Positions 21,300-33,359 of a stretch of 64,000 nucleotides of DNA are shown in pieces. Origin of the DNA: Phallusia mammillata. Lineage: Eukaryota; Chordata; Ascidiacea; Phlebobranchia; Ascidiidae. How positions within the stretch are numbered: position 1 is the first letter of the stretch; the number at the start of each line of letters is the position of its first letter. The translations under genes and the position numbers were made by a program. The notes beneath the pieces were generated by a model. The model was given only the letters and a program-made list of their open reading frames with translations. It did no database searches and was not told the origin of the DNA. The stretch spans positions 1 to 64,000 of the forward strand of contig QLIY01000649.1 in the NCBI GenBank assembly GCA_003260075.1, read 5' to 3'.

Positions 21300-23361
21300 T
21301 AAATTTATTGCAAGATTTCTGTTCACGTTGCTAGATTCGCATCAGCTTAGGATTTAGATGATGTTTCGTATAAAGTAAACTGTTATAACGTGATTGCTAT
21401 GACGTCATGCTTAAAATAAACTTAAAGTCGGCGACCCGTCGTGACTTGACAGCACTGCAAGGTTTAAAATAAGTCTTGAATTTGCTTGCCTTAATTAATT
21501 AAATACTTATCACCCAAATTTTTCCTAGCGCTTGAATCTTAAAACAAAACTTCCTTAAATTTACGAAACATTCGCAAGAAAAACTGCAAAAATTACCAAC
21601 GTCCGGCGGACGAAATGCGCTACAATTCAAACCTTGACGAAGCAATAAGATTGAAAACACCATCTTGTAATGGCTCCTACTCCCACCATAAACATTAGTA
21701 TGTGTGCCAAACGCAATTCTGTATAGCCAAACGAAACTTGATTAAAAAAAAAAACGCTTTAAAAACGGTAAATTCTACACATAAAAAGTGCAACAGTTTA
21801 CTGCGCAAAGCTAGTTAGGAAACCAGCTTAAGATGCGTAAAAATCACAACAAAAGTAAATCAGTTATAAACGTGGTAAGTCCAATAGCAAGCGTCCAGTA
21901 CCTTGCTAGCGCTACAAACGACTGTATGCAGCTGTTTGACAAACTGCTTTTTTTCACAAATAGTCATAGCATGCATGAGCAACCAGATCAGTTTATGGTT
22001 GGCATGTTTTGAAGCAAAGCAGAAACCCACTTTGTTGGTCATCACCACATCTTATCACGTTTCTGTGAGAAATCAACAAGGCAATTTTCATCGTTCATTA
22101 ACGATTTGCGTAAACGAAACCAATTACTTCACGCAAACAGCAACTGGATTTTGAAGTCTAAAACCAGTGGTTCGAATTTTGCTCCTAAGTTTCCCATTTT
22201 TGTTGCAAAGACCCCTTTTTTTAGGTTTATGAAGTCTGTATACCGCTTATTAGAAATTGAATTCTTTTTTTGTATTGCACCTTATAGACCCCTCGACATG
22301 ACGAACTTTGTGTACTTTGTACTACAGTACTCGGCACAAAATTAATTACAATAATACAGTTCGACAAAGGCTCCGAAAGTCAAATTTACCATTGTAAAAT
22401 TACATTACAAATGGCCTTGAGCAGTTGAATTTTGACCCGAAAACTTTATTCTTCAATATATTAAAATCATAGCTATCGTTTGTGAATGAAACGTTAATTG
22501 ACTAAGTTTTACCCAAATTTTGTCTGATCATATAGCACTACCAAAAACAATTCACATTTTATTATTTTTACATGTTTCCTGCGAAGTAATACAACATATT
22601 TGAAGATTTAGCAGATTGTAAAAATAGAAACAAGTTATATCTAAATTACAGCGGAGCAAGTGGTGCATGTAGTTACGTGCAACACCACGCATAATACACT
22701 TGAAGTATTTGTAAGTAAAAACTACAAATTTGGTAACCAACATGCGGCACAAAAGTTCAACAATGTACACGTTTTTATAGATTGTTTTCTGTTTATTGCT
22801 GCAATGTTGCAAACTATTTTGTGTTTGTTCAAGCGTTTTTTCGTAAAATATTTTATGACTAGCAGTAAGGATAATAGAAAAATAATTTACGACAAGCATG
22901 TGTACATTTGTGTTCTCGTTCGTCACATTAAAATATTGTGAAAAATTGCCTTTTAAACAAAAAGCGTAAAGCATTAAAACCACGATCGAGCGAAAGCAGT
23001 CACCAAGCTGGCAAAGTCCAAGTCTAAAAAATAAAACTTTGTCTAAAATGTTTTATATTTTTTATAGTTACCATTTTTACATTGTAAATTTATAGTTTAT
23101 TTTTACTTTAGGAAAAACTGTAATAAGTATCAGAAAAACACCAGAAAACCGTTGGTTTTGCGCTCAACAAGTGTTGAAGTAAACAAAGTATTATGTTCAA
23201 GAGTCAGGTCTACACAGCTTTGGGTAACAAGGTTTGATACTTTTATGTATAAATGAACAGACCAACGCCTCAACAAAAGATCTCTTCGTTTCGGAGTTTT
23301 TGAAAACAGAAACGAAACAGAATAAATAACGTAAATTATAGACTCTAAGCAGCTAAGGCTT
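21300..23361. other. Intergenic between genes C and D
   Basis: No convincing exon. A 143-codon minus-strand frame (22552-22983) overlaps a plus-strand frame and has a composition typical of chance AT-rich reading. TTTATT near 23098 could give the minus-strand polyadenylation signal of the gene that ends at 23362. Confidence 0.45.
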
Positions 23362-24137
23362 TCAAGCTAGATCCACGTCCCACATATCAACTCCCGAATG
23401 GTGTTCTGTCAAAACCAGCTTTGATTCGTTGCCCAGTGCAACTGAGAGTAAGGTTCCTGATCGATTATTCCACGTAGAGCTGGGATGAAGAAACCCGAAA
23501 CTTGCTCCACCTGTCCGCGTCACATTGAGGACAAAAAGCCGGGGATCGCTGGTGTCAGAGTCGACGTCCACGTCCAGAGGGTCGCCCCATTTGCGTTCCG
23601 GTGACAATTTGATTTCTTGGCTGTCGGTATCACAGACAACGTATTTACGCTTTGAACGTACTGTAACAGCAAACATAAACGTGAGTGGAAATCCTGGCCT
23701 GGTTGAGCCAAATTGCCATCGTATGATAGGGTTTCCGCCATCGACTATTCGGAGTCCCCCTTGTGCCCCCCAGTGCCTGCCAAGCGTGGCGTGTCGAACG
23801 TAGCAATCTCTTTCTTCTGAGACCCCGGCTTCTAATTCACAAGCGTGAGTTAGGGTGACCGGAGTTTCGCAGACTGGCGAGCCTATGAAGTTCTGAAGAA
23901 AATCGGTAAAGTGTTGCGTAACCTTGCACTTTTCGCGAGGTTTTGGACTCGTGGATTTTGTTTCTGTTTCATCACTGGTCGCCTTTAGATTCATTTTCTT
24001 CATATCGGCCACGCCCGAGTAACGCCGCACCGTCTGTTTTACGGATTCCTCTTCAATTATAAAACTTCGTCCGTTTTCGGTTTTAGTCTCTAATCCACAA
24101 TTTGCACGGGTCGCGAGTTGTTTTGTCTCGAGTTTGA
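23362..24137 (-). CDS. Gene D exon 2: leaderless interleukin-1/FGF-like beta-trefoil protein
   Basis: On the minus strand the acceptor 'tttatatttttcag' precedes 24137, and the exon supplies residues 16-272. It splices in phase 1 to 26124. There is no signal peptide. Residues 1-110 are charged and poor in hydrophobic strands, like a pro-domain, with GVAD (56-59), a caspase-like tetrapeptide. From about 124 the strands resemble interleukin-1 in order and spacing: ERDCYV, F-A-V-T-V (170-174), KYVVC (179-183), IKL (190-192), PRLFVLN (213-219), SFGFLHP (227-233), LLSVALG (244-250) and WDVDL (267-271). The total length (272) and the lack of a leader also fit IL-1 precursors. The PROSITE-type IL-1 signature is not exactly met. 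FGF-like or unrelated beta-trefoils remain possible. Six cysteines lie at 28, 85, 104, 114, 126 and 183. Confidence 0.65.
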
Positions 24138-24204
24138 CTGAAAAATATAAATAAACAAACTTGAGCATGTGTTTATCACGGCACGCTCATAAATATAAAT
24201 TGTG

Positions 24205-24270
24205 AATGCTTGGTGACCGGCTGATTAGGTATGGCGCCTTAAATGGGCCTGGCGTACTGTGATTTATAAT
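24205..24270 (+). mobile_element. SINE fragment in gene D intron
   Basis: It shares 'ttggtgaccggctga' and 'gggcctggcgtactgtgatt' with 15190-15260 and with the start of the duplicated blocks at 47 and 16915. Confidence 0.5.
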
Positions 24271-25154
24271 ATAATATGTTTGTGTGAACCCAAAATATTT
24301 AATATCTCATTTCACACCTGCCTTCTTTATTTGCGATAGTTTAAGTTTTTTGGTTTTCGACTGTCGTATAAAAAAGGGGGCTGTCAAAACGTCATGCTTG
24401 ACTCAAATTATTCTTCAAAAAATATAAAATTTGTTTCTTGGCACAGGTGATTAAATCTTGCACAATTAGCACGCGATCAAGCGTGCCATCAGAAACTTGT
24501 GGGATCTCATCCCATCTCGGGTTTCGTTTAAGGAAGCTTTGGCTATTTCCTTAAAAGTCCTTTAACCGATTATGGACAAAGATAATGCAAAATTGTTTCA
24601 TATAGAAAGCACCTTGACGGATAACTCATTGTGAGCAAAATCTATGGTTAAATAGGGCGTTTTTTAGACCCCCAAGAAAAACGTTTTTTCCCTAGGTTGA
24701 TAAATATACTCAAAGGTTCTGTTGTAATGGTGTAAAAAATGGTGACTTGGGGGGTGACATAGTTCGGTTTCACTTTCTCTACGTATCTATGCAAACGATA
24801 CATTGATGTATCATCACCGTGATCACGCCTGTTTGACCCAACAGGGTTCATAACCACCTGACCCGTTGAGCTCATCAAGGCACAGCGCGTTTCCCAATCT
24901 TAACGCGTCATGCGATTCGAGTTAACTGCACCAATGTGACGTCATAAAGCCCTTTGTCATGTGGAACATCCGCTTGAATCGGTTTGTGACGAAGCGTTTA
25001 CCACGTACCACAGTTTTACATGTTGCTACAACGAAGCTCGAAATTGTGGGTAGAGCCCAACAGCAATTGTACATGTTAAATGCTGTTATGGTTCATAGGT
25101 CATTTAATGAGTGATATCTTGGTTGCGTTAGCTGACACTGTGCTGCCGATGCGT

Positions 25155-25325
25155 GGTTTTAGTAAAGCGGTTGTTGCACAATTTTGATTTACCCGATTTT
25201 AGAATTAACAAACCATTTACTATTCACATCAGAGCAAAATATCAAATTAGTTTTAGTAAGTTTTTGACCTAAACGAGTTAATATTTATAATTGTAGCTGC
25301 TCAGGGGTAGAAAACGGCCTACTAC
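25155..25325 (-). mobile_element. Penelope-like element 3' fragment, inverted
   Basis: In reverse complement it matches 16200-16350 ('tacccctgagcaagtacagc', 'aatagtaaatggtttgt', 'caactgctttacta'). It lies in the intron of gene D. Confidence 0.65.
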
Positions 25326-26123
25326 CTACTACTACTCTGAAAGATAACCACAGCTTTTATATGCTTAGAATTTCAAGACAGTTTTTTTCAGGTTTGGGTT
25401 AGTAGAAAATTGATGCCGAGTTAAAAAGAACCGAAAAAGTCACCAAACATATTAAGGCTTCTGCTTTAAGTGAAAGTCAATTAACACCAAATGTCATTAA
25501 CAAGTGACGACAGCTCGTTGTAATCAACTGATTGTGTTCGGAACATTTACACAAAAATAACGTTTCAACATTGCGCAGCTATATAACTTCGGATGCAACA
25601 TCAGTCACTCCTGTAGACTAAAGTACCCAGTACCACAGCATCGGGGGTAAGCTAGAAAAACCAGGTTAAGCTATAAATAAAGCTAGCTTGAAATGTCTTG
25701 ACAAGCCAGTAAAGTTACGAAGGTTGTAAAATCAGGGTCGTAAATCTTAGACCAACCGACACAAATTTAGGTCTTAGCCAAAACGGTAGCGTCCTTTGTT
25801 GGTTTCAACCGAACTGAGTAATGCTTATTATACAACCACGTCTATTGCAGTGTCTATGTTTGATTTTAGAGAGTTTACCTTATCGTAAAAGTTATCAACC
25901 TCTTCTTAAGTACAAATGCTCCAAGCTTTTGCTAAGACTCATTTACCACACTATTAAGAGCAAAGTTTAAGGTTTTTTAAAATTGCTAAATAAGATAATA
26001 AATGCCAATATCTATGTGCAAAGCATTGCGGCTTTTTAACATTTTGACAATAGTAAAATGCAACAATGTTTTGCACTAAAAATGTTTGTTTTTGCTTTTA
26101 ACAAGTTTATAAAAGCAGCTTAC

Positions 26124-26246
26124 CTTCTGGGAGCCCATTTTCCTGCGATAGCTGCCTGCGTTCCATAATAATAAACACTTTTGTTTGATGCTCTGACCTT
26201 CTTGCTCAGTTGTATTCTCAGTATAACTTTCAGCTGCTCCTGACAT
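26124..26246 (-). CDS. Gene D exon 1 with start codon
   Basis: This is a minus-strand exon ending with donor AAG|GTAAGC at 26124. The start I favour is the ATG at 26166-26164 (A at -3, G at +4), reading MERRQLSQENGLPE plus one base, which is phase 1 and fits exon 2 exactly. An upstream ATG at 26246-26244 in weak context opens a different frame for 41 codons (MSGAAESYTENTTEQ...). That frame enters exon 2 and stops after 15 more codons, so it would be an overlapping upstream ORF. If it were the true start, the long frame of exon 2 would not be read. Confidence 0.55.
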
Positions 26247-26288
26247 CAATAATATCTAGAGCGCTCTCACGACGAGCGAAAAAAGACG

Positions 26289-26326
26289 TGACGTCAAATT
26301 CTGCCTTTCTTTTCCGCGTGACGTAA
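26289..26326 (-). promoter_or_regulatory. CRE/ATF-like sites upstream of gene D
   Basis: TGACGTCA (26289-26296) and TGACGTAA (26319-26326) lie 43 and 73 bases upstream of the first ATG of the exon, where a proximal promoter would be. CREB/ATF binding is inferred from the consensus. The octamer is over-represented in this half of the window, so its meaning here is uncertain. Confidence 0.45.
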
Positions 26327-26329
26327 CAA

Positions 26330-29300
26330 ACCCAGCAAACTTTCCGGGGTGACATGACTGGTCCTGGCTAACGACTGCATTAAAATTTCCACTTTCGTTT
26401 TAATTTGTGCTTATTCAAATTTGTATGCATGCATTTTTGGCCTATTTTGGCGTTTGTGATTGCAGTTGCTTGGACATTGTCAGCTTATAAATAGTTATTC
26501 ATGTTTGTGGTATTTCTGCACACGATTAACATAGTTATGTTGCTAGAATTACTTTGCATCATCGTTGTGGGTTTTTCAGAAACCATTTTGCAATTAACTT
26601 TAGAACTGTAGTTATTGGCGTTTATGTACATTCTTAAGGTGAATTTGCAAAGTTTCTCTGCATTTTATCTGTAAGGGACATATATTGCATTGTCATGTGG
26701 CAAATTACATTACAATACCTTACTGTGAGCGAAACTTCGCAACAGCAAGATCGTAAATAGATAATTTATTTACATTAACCTATAACAGGGCCAAACAGCT
26801 TGCAAATGCAATAAAGTGCGGATAAATTCATATTTGTGCATGCTTACTAAAGCTTGATACATTCGGCAAGGTGGAAGTAATTGTATGTAGTCGCTAGTCA
26901 ATGCAACTTATATTCTGTGGAACCCACAACAAAACTTTGATTTCGAAAAATATAGCTTGCCTTCTAAAAGTAAATCGACCAACAAAATTTTAAAGTTAAT
27001 TTAATTTTATCCTGGTAACTTACCTTGAAGCGAACCGGTTAACATTACTGGTTACTGTCAATGGACTTTTTATAACAGAACCGGCAGAAAAACATTAATT
27101 ATGTGATAAAACCGGCTGACAAAAAAAGAAAGCCCACCACTGAACGTAACCAACCGGTTTATAGAATATTAAACGTGATCTAATCGGATTAATAGTGGGT
27201 GTGTTTCTGTGTATAAATTTGTAGTTAAAACGTCCTACGCCAATCAGTTTGTGTATGTCTTTTTTGCCAACTTGGAATAATACACCCACACAATTGATAT
27301 TACTAAACGCTGACACATAAAAGTTACCTGCATTTTGTGGTTACATGTGGGCAAGAAGTTTTTTTTAATCTTGTCGGTTGGCAATGCTTAAGATTAGCTG
27401 CGCTAGTAATGTAGCACTTCGTACAAGTGTGTATTTGATCATCTTTGAATCGTATTATCTTTTGATAGGTCATTTTATGTAGGCACAACACTACATCGTG
27501 CAAAAAAGATTGTTTGCTGTTTGCAATAGCAATTTTTAATGTTTCTGCATTACTTTCTTTGGTAGGCCTCAAAATTCCGATAGATTTGAGAAAAGCATTA
27601 AAAACTTTTAAAAATTTCTTGACCACAATGTACTTTGTTAACTCTCTGACGTGTCATAGTAATTCCAAGTATCCCGGTTTATTTGGGACACTCCAAAATT
27701 AGCGAGTTTTGAGAAAGTGGCCTCTGTATGCCCTCAGATCACTTGTTTTCAACATTTTCACCTCTTAAAGGAGTGAATTTACCCCTATTTGACGTCTTCT
27801 CCTATCCACTGCGCCAGCTAAACCACAAACAAATTGGAATATGGATTTAAGAATGTTGACATAACGAAGCGCGGCCTGAGTCGGGTTGTTGTTTTGGAAA
27901 TTTCTTTGTCGGGTTGATGCCAGTTTGCCTCTTGTGGCGGGAAAATGTTATCGTCCGATTGGAAATAAAATCATGACGCAGCATATGCACACATGACTCA
28001 GTATTTGTTCTGACACATTGACAGACAGTAAACATGTCATGCACAGAATACATTAAGTAGAGCAAAGTGACTTAAACTATAATTGTTTGAATTAAAAAAG
28101 TTACTGGACTTGTATTTCCACTATGACATGTACAAAAAATCAGTAATAAATTAAAACATTGATTACTTTTCAACAAGGTCAATTTAGAGCCAATTCGTAA
28201 AAGCAGTGCGTTCAATTAAGATGAACCCTCATGAAATCGGCTTGGATTAAATTGCAGCATATCAGTTGATTTGCGCTAATTCGGAATTTAAATTATTGCG
28301 TGAGGGCGGCATTTTGTCTGTTGCAATCGAAGCATACTTTGCAAGAAATAAATTGCGACTAAAAAGACTATTATTACCGTGGACTGCGCCAAACTGGTTG
28401 GTTAAACTGTTTAATGTATGCTTATAAGTAAATACATATTAACCACTTGTGTAATTTTAACTAATTACACTATTATTGTAGTAACGCTGCATAAGTCAAT
28501 GTATAGAGACGGGACCTATTCCGTTGCTATATATTGTCCAACAATGAGGCTGCTTACAAAACGGATGTATTGTTGTTGAAACGATAAACCAATTATTTCG
28601 CATTCAAGCTATTGTATTATACGTCGTAATATGCCGTATCCCTGGAACACGACGTGCTTTAGTGTTTATAAACTTTGCAGCAGTTAGAATCCGCTGCAAT
28701 TAATAACGTTAAGTACCTGTTCACTTTGGAAATTCCTTTTAGTTAGTAGAAGAGTGCAACTTCCGCACACTGATGAAATACACGTGACATTTCACGTGGA
28801 GCGGTTGAGAACTTTCGCGCAATTTGTCACCGAAGTGGAAACCCAGTTACGTCACCTGCTTGTTGAAAAACTTTGGCGGTTTCTCAAATTACATCATAGT
28901 AAACAATTCTACGACTTCAGCCCTACGTGACCTGGTATCTTTTCTGCTTTAAAATAAAGTCATTAGGCGAGAAAATTTTTGGTTGAATTACGATCAAACA
29001 ATGCGTTGTAACGTATATAATCACAAACAAAACAATATTTTACATTTGTTTATTGTATGAGAACCAGAAAATTTATGAGCATATTTTGTCGAAATAAATA
29101 TACTGTTTTTTTTCTGCAGGACTTTACAAGCTTTTTTTCAATAATTTTATGAATTCTTGCAAACATGCCTTTACAATAAAAATGTTCGTTTTTGCATTAT
29201 TTGGTCTGGTGTACAAACCAACTTTATTTTCTAATAACTCTAGCTTTTAAGGGAAAGACAAGCGCTAAGTGCTTGAAAAATAGTCTACACAATTGTAAAA

Positions 29301-30195
29301 TATTTGAGTAAGGCGAAATACAAAGAGCAATGGAGCTTAAATGGTATTCGAGAACCGCAAATAAAACCGCAATACATGCGCCTTAGGAGTTTTGCTTCGG
29401 ACGAGCACGAACGCTAGTGAATCGCGAATACTTTTAGTTAAGCAGAAAACGTTCACTTTGTCAGCTATTGGCAAACAAACCGTTCAGTGAATTTCCTTGC
29501 GGAAAATTTGGAACCAATGCACGAAAAGGAAGCTGCTAAAATATATCTTCTGCACGTCAATTTGCATGCAAAACGGTCTGAGGGCTGGTCAAAGGGCAAC
29601 ATTTTGTAGTTTCCGTATAACTCCGTATAAATCTTTCTGGAATTTGAAACAAAAGTAGAAATTTCGCAGCCTGAAATAGCCGCGCCATATATGGTTGGGC
29701 GCGCGTTGCAGGCCAACAGACCAACAGACCATAAACTAAATTGCCGGTGTGTTTCGAAAGGAGTTACGCCATACCCCCTTTGTTCAGTGGGTGGGGATTT
29801 TTTTCCTCGCCGAAAGGGAAAATACCGCAGCACTATAGGAAAACGGGATTTAACCTGGTGTTGGTAATTGGGTTTGTCGACATCTGTTGCTCGACCCATG
29901 TATTATTTTGCACATACAAGTCACTTCCATGTAGGTTGTAGGTCTTTAGATGTTGTCAAATGTTTTTAATTTTCTCGTTTGATCTTTTGTCACTGCTGGT
30001 CTCTTTTAGGGGGGATATGTTTTTGGGTTGAACTAAGTTAACTTATATGTTGGTGATAGAACGCATTGTTACACGATTGCACTAAACAATCAACAAGCCG
30101 TGTATGTCTATTACCGCGTGTCTTATAAAACCCTTCAAACAAAGCGTTTATTTGTTTCTTTATTCAGAAGTGGTCTACACAGTCATAATAAACCG
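26330..30195. other. Intergenic, largely unique
   Basis: No convincing gene. 27045-27150 contains decayed pieces of the MITE family intact at 62995 ('accggctgacaaaaaa', 'cccaccactga'). A 144-codon minus-strand frame at 29465-29899 has no splice or family support. Confidence 0.45.
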
Positions 30196-30213
30196 TTATT
30201 TTTCACAGGTGTT

Positions 30214-30438
30214 TGCAACTTTGAGACATACTTTGAAACAGTGACAAAACATGAAACAGGAAATACCTTTGGAACTATAGCTTGGATGTCTGGGAAAACA
30301 TCGGGGAGAGTTTTCTTGGGAGACGCTTGGTTTGACCGAATTACATCATACAGCACTTCGGGGAAACTTTGTCCATTCCCTTTGGGGAATTTCCGTTGGT
30401 CGCATGCCGTGACCAATGCACATGGAAAAGCTTTTTAA
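30214..30438 (+). CDS. Possible terminal exon, function unclear
   Basis: The acceptor 'cgttatttttcacag' ends near 30209. The exon is open to TAA at 30438 and encodes about 75 residues including NTFGTIAWM, GRVFLGDAWFDRITSYST and KLCPFPLGNFRW. GRVFLGDAWF is faintly like the 'GRV..ADSWF' strand of some DDE transposases. The spacing from GR-x-F to SY also equals that in gene A (GRYF...KSY). Neither link is secure, and no upstream exon was found. Phase is 1 if this acceptor is used. Confidence 0.3.
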   Translation, partial: CNFETYFETVTKHETGNTFGTIAWMSGKTSGRVFLGDAWFDRITSYSTSGKLCPFPLGNFRWSHAVTNAHGKAF

Positions 30439-30439
30439 T

Positions 30440-32155
30440 TTGTTTGAACAAATCGACGTTTATTTAATTAAATTTCACCACACTGTCGCTACTGTAAAAG
30501 CAATAAGGCAAACAGTAGAATGTTTGAACTGGTTTACCTCAGTATATAGAACCTCCTCAAACTACAAATCAAAAAAGAAGTATTAGAGTGACTGATTAAC
30601 GCATACTTGGCCCAGACGACAGTTGAACATCTGTTTATTTTAGGTTAATTACTGAAGACATAAACCAACAAGCACTTTTGGGGTAACTTTAAATTTTGCC
30701 AAGTTACATTTTTATAACTTGTAGGCGATTATACTTTTTATTTAGACTGCAAACTTTCATATGTTTCAGTTATTCTTTTCTTACAATAAAATAACCATTT
30801 ATTATTAGCCAAGTGATAGAGTAGGCTATAGTCTATTTGAATATTTGAAGATGCCTATTACTTAGATAGGAGATATACATCCCAAAATGTAAAAAATAAG
30901 ATTTATCAAAGTTTACTGTCTTATTATATGCAATTATTGTGTCCATTGCTGATGCTGTGTTTCTGGCGACTCGGTATTATATAATATATCGTACCCAGTT
31001 TGCGCTTGTATAAATCGTATTTTCAATTTAATATTACTTTTTGTATAAAATAATCTTTATCTAAACAATAATCAGCACTTTAAGAAGAAAGTTCATTTGT
31101 GAATAATGCATGCAATGAAGGACACTACATAAAGAATTTATAACGGGATAATGTGATTCATTTTAGGAGTGGGTGCGAAGGCAAGGCCACCAATTTCGGC
31201 ACGCACCAGCATAAAAGCACAGGCGATCGGTAATGTGAGAAAAGCCTTGTTCCAATAGTATTGAGAATATGGAATTTTGTACCTGTCTGTTGCATAAACA
31301 TTCCTACATGGTCTTTCATTCGACTACTTTTCATTACAAATTCACTAAAAAACCCAAATTTCTTTCATGGCCAAAATTTGATCAAACTTTCTGGAATTTA
31401 GTTTGGGCTGAAACAGGAGCGCTTTAGGTGATTAACGTTACCATTGTCGTAATAGGGTTCTAAACAATAACGCTGTTTGCTTTGAGTAATTGTTACGTCA
31501 CTCGGAAAACAAAGGCCTAACACAATAATCCCTTTTCGATTTGTTTTGCGTTTGGCAATTGATACTACCATGGAAACACTATTGCCAAAATATGGTGGTT
31601 TTGACGTCAATCGTTTAAGCGCCTACGGTGACCATTGCGTCACTCAGAATATACGTGACTGAACGTTGTAAAGCGCAACTGCCAAGAAACTTCGAGACCC
31701 TTCTTTCGCTGGTCAACAAGTTTTGCCACACTACTTGGAGGCATTTGGGTAAACACGGCCTATGTCACTGCTCGGGAACGAATAACACAGCAGTAAAATT
31801 GAAAAGTTGTTTTATTGCGAGCCTTTACGTGCACGCTATTAAACACGAGATTGACACCTATGTCCCCATTTAGCCTATTTTATTTGATCGGTCCCATTAC
31901 ATGATAAATAAAATGTTATGTACTCATAAAAACATGTTTGTAAACTTCTGCCATTTATTCTGCCGATTATTTATGATATTATGTGTAGATAAACCGTAAT
32001 AATGGCTTGAATTTAATACCTAATTTGGAACCTATGTGATTGATTCAAGCTCCTTTTACGATTTTTTAACTCACAAAACATGATTATATGCACGGAAATT
32101 GGTCACGTACCGATTATTACGTCCTTTAAGAAACCATTTTAGGCCCGTTTTGTGC
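30440..32155. other. Intergenic, no gene seen
   Basis: AT-rich. Short chance frames only. One TGACGTCA at 31602-31609. Confidence 0.45.
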
Positions 32156-32158
32156 GTC

Positions 32159-32164
32159 GTCTCT

Positions 32165-32215
<51 letters not shown>

Positions 32216-32232
32216 GAGCCCACCCAGGGACG
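32159..32232 (+). tRNA. trnN-GUU: tRNA-Asn (GTT)
   Basis: A full cloverleaf is visible: acceptor stem GTCTCTG paired with CAGGGAC, D-arm 'GGCGCAATCGGTTAGCGC', anticodon stem TTCGG/CCGAA with loop CTGTTAA (anticodon GTT at 32193-32195), and T-arm GGTGG-TTCGAGC-CCACC. The internal A and B promoter boxes match consensus and TTTTT follows at 32235 as a polymerase III stop. There is no intron. It reads asparagine codons AAC/AAT. Confidence 0.97.
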
Positions 32233-32507
32233 CCTTTTTCTTTTGTCAAAAGGTATTGTTTAACGTAAAATGTTATTCTTTCAAAATGCCTGCAATACAC
32301 AAGTGGCAATTGAACGCTTTTTTGCAATGTTAGTAGCTTCAAAACAGTTTAGGTTAACGCTTGAAAACCGAATCGTGTAACTGTAATAGATGTGTCCATT
32401 TGGCAAAACAACTTTATCACAGAAAAAAAAACACATGCTAAAAGCAATTAATACCTCCACTATGAAACAAATTATTACACATTTATACTTTCTTGTTTTA
32501 CTTGGGA

Positions 32508-33205
32508 ATGAAAATTAACTTAATTTTGACAATCATTTGGAAAAGTTTTAATCTTCACTCTTTGTCGACACCCAGTGACAAAAAGCATTCCCACCAAAGA
32601 CAAACGCCTTTGTTTTGTAATAAAAACCTTTACTCTTCATTGTTTCCAAGCGACTCATGGACAAATAATTGGTAAGTTTTCTGCATGTAAGCAATTAGGA
32701 CAACTAATACACAATTTCAACCAGAATTACATTGCGAATTTGCAGTTTAAAGGTAAAGTAGTTTGTTTTAAGACAGCTATTGAATGACATTGCATAACGG
32801 TAATTGGTAATTATAATGAGGCCGACTTAGATATGTTTTATGCTAGTTGATTAGGATCTAAAAGTGAAATTTAGATTATTGGAGTTCTAAAATAAACCGA
32901 AAGTAAGCTTTAACCAATCGTAAGGCAACTCTGGTCAACATATATTTAACTAAACCGTTTCTCCACACTCGACAATACTTAGCTGTTTACAAAATGTACT
33001 TATCGTACTAAATCTATATCCACAACATATCCGGGTAAAAACGCGACTCAAAAGTTTTACTATGTTTTCTGACAAAATCTATAAAAAGCAATTTCTTGTC
33101 ACTGTGATAACAATGTCACAGCAATTTACATTTTAATTTCTTTCTCCACAGGACTTTGATATTACTTGGATAGCACCAGACTTTAGAAGCTGCCATATCT
33201 TACAG
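32508..33205 (+). other. Weak candidate transcript with splice-like sites
   Basis: A frame opens at the ATG 32508 and reaches a good donor (ATTG|GTAAGTTTT at 32672). A good acceptor 'tttctttctccacag' ends at 33151, with an open stretch to TGA in one frame and an AATAAA-like 'gaaataaaaac' near 33356. The phase across this pair gives a stop after seven codons, so no convincing protein results. It could be a non-coding transcript or coincidence. Confidence 0.2.
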
Positions 33206-33359
33206 CCCCATGAGACAATATGCTCTCCCATGAGACATTGCTTAAATTCTTACTTGAAATTGCTTTCATTTCTTGCCCCACACGGCCTTAAAGTGGCTGT
33301 TGGCTGAGCTTGCTAACTATGCACTTGAAGTAAGTAACCCAAGTTCTTCAGTTTGAAAT

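Noticed and set aside
22552-22983. 143-codon minus-strand frame overlapped by a plus-strand frame
   Set aside because: AT-rich chance composition (Asn, Lys, Tyr, Cys rich) with no family pattern.
29465-29899. 144-codon minus-strand frame
   Set aside because: No recognised motif, no splice sites that make sense, no start context. Likely chance.
32508-33205. Two-exon small gene with good donor and acceptor
   Set aside because: Joining the sites in phase gives a stop after seven codons, so it is kept only as a weak transcript candidate and not as a CDS.
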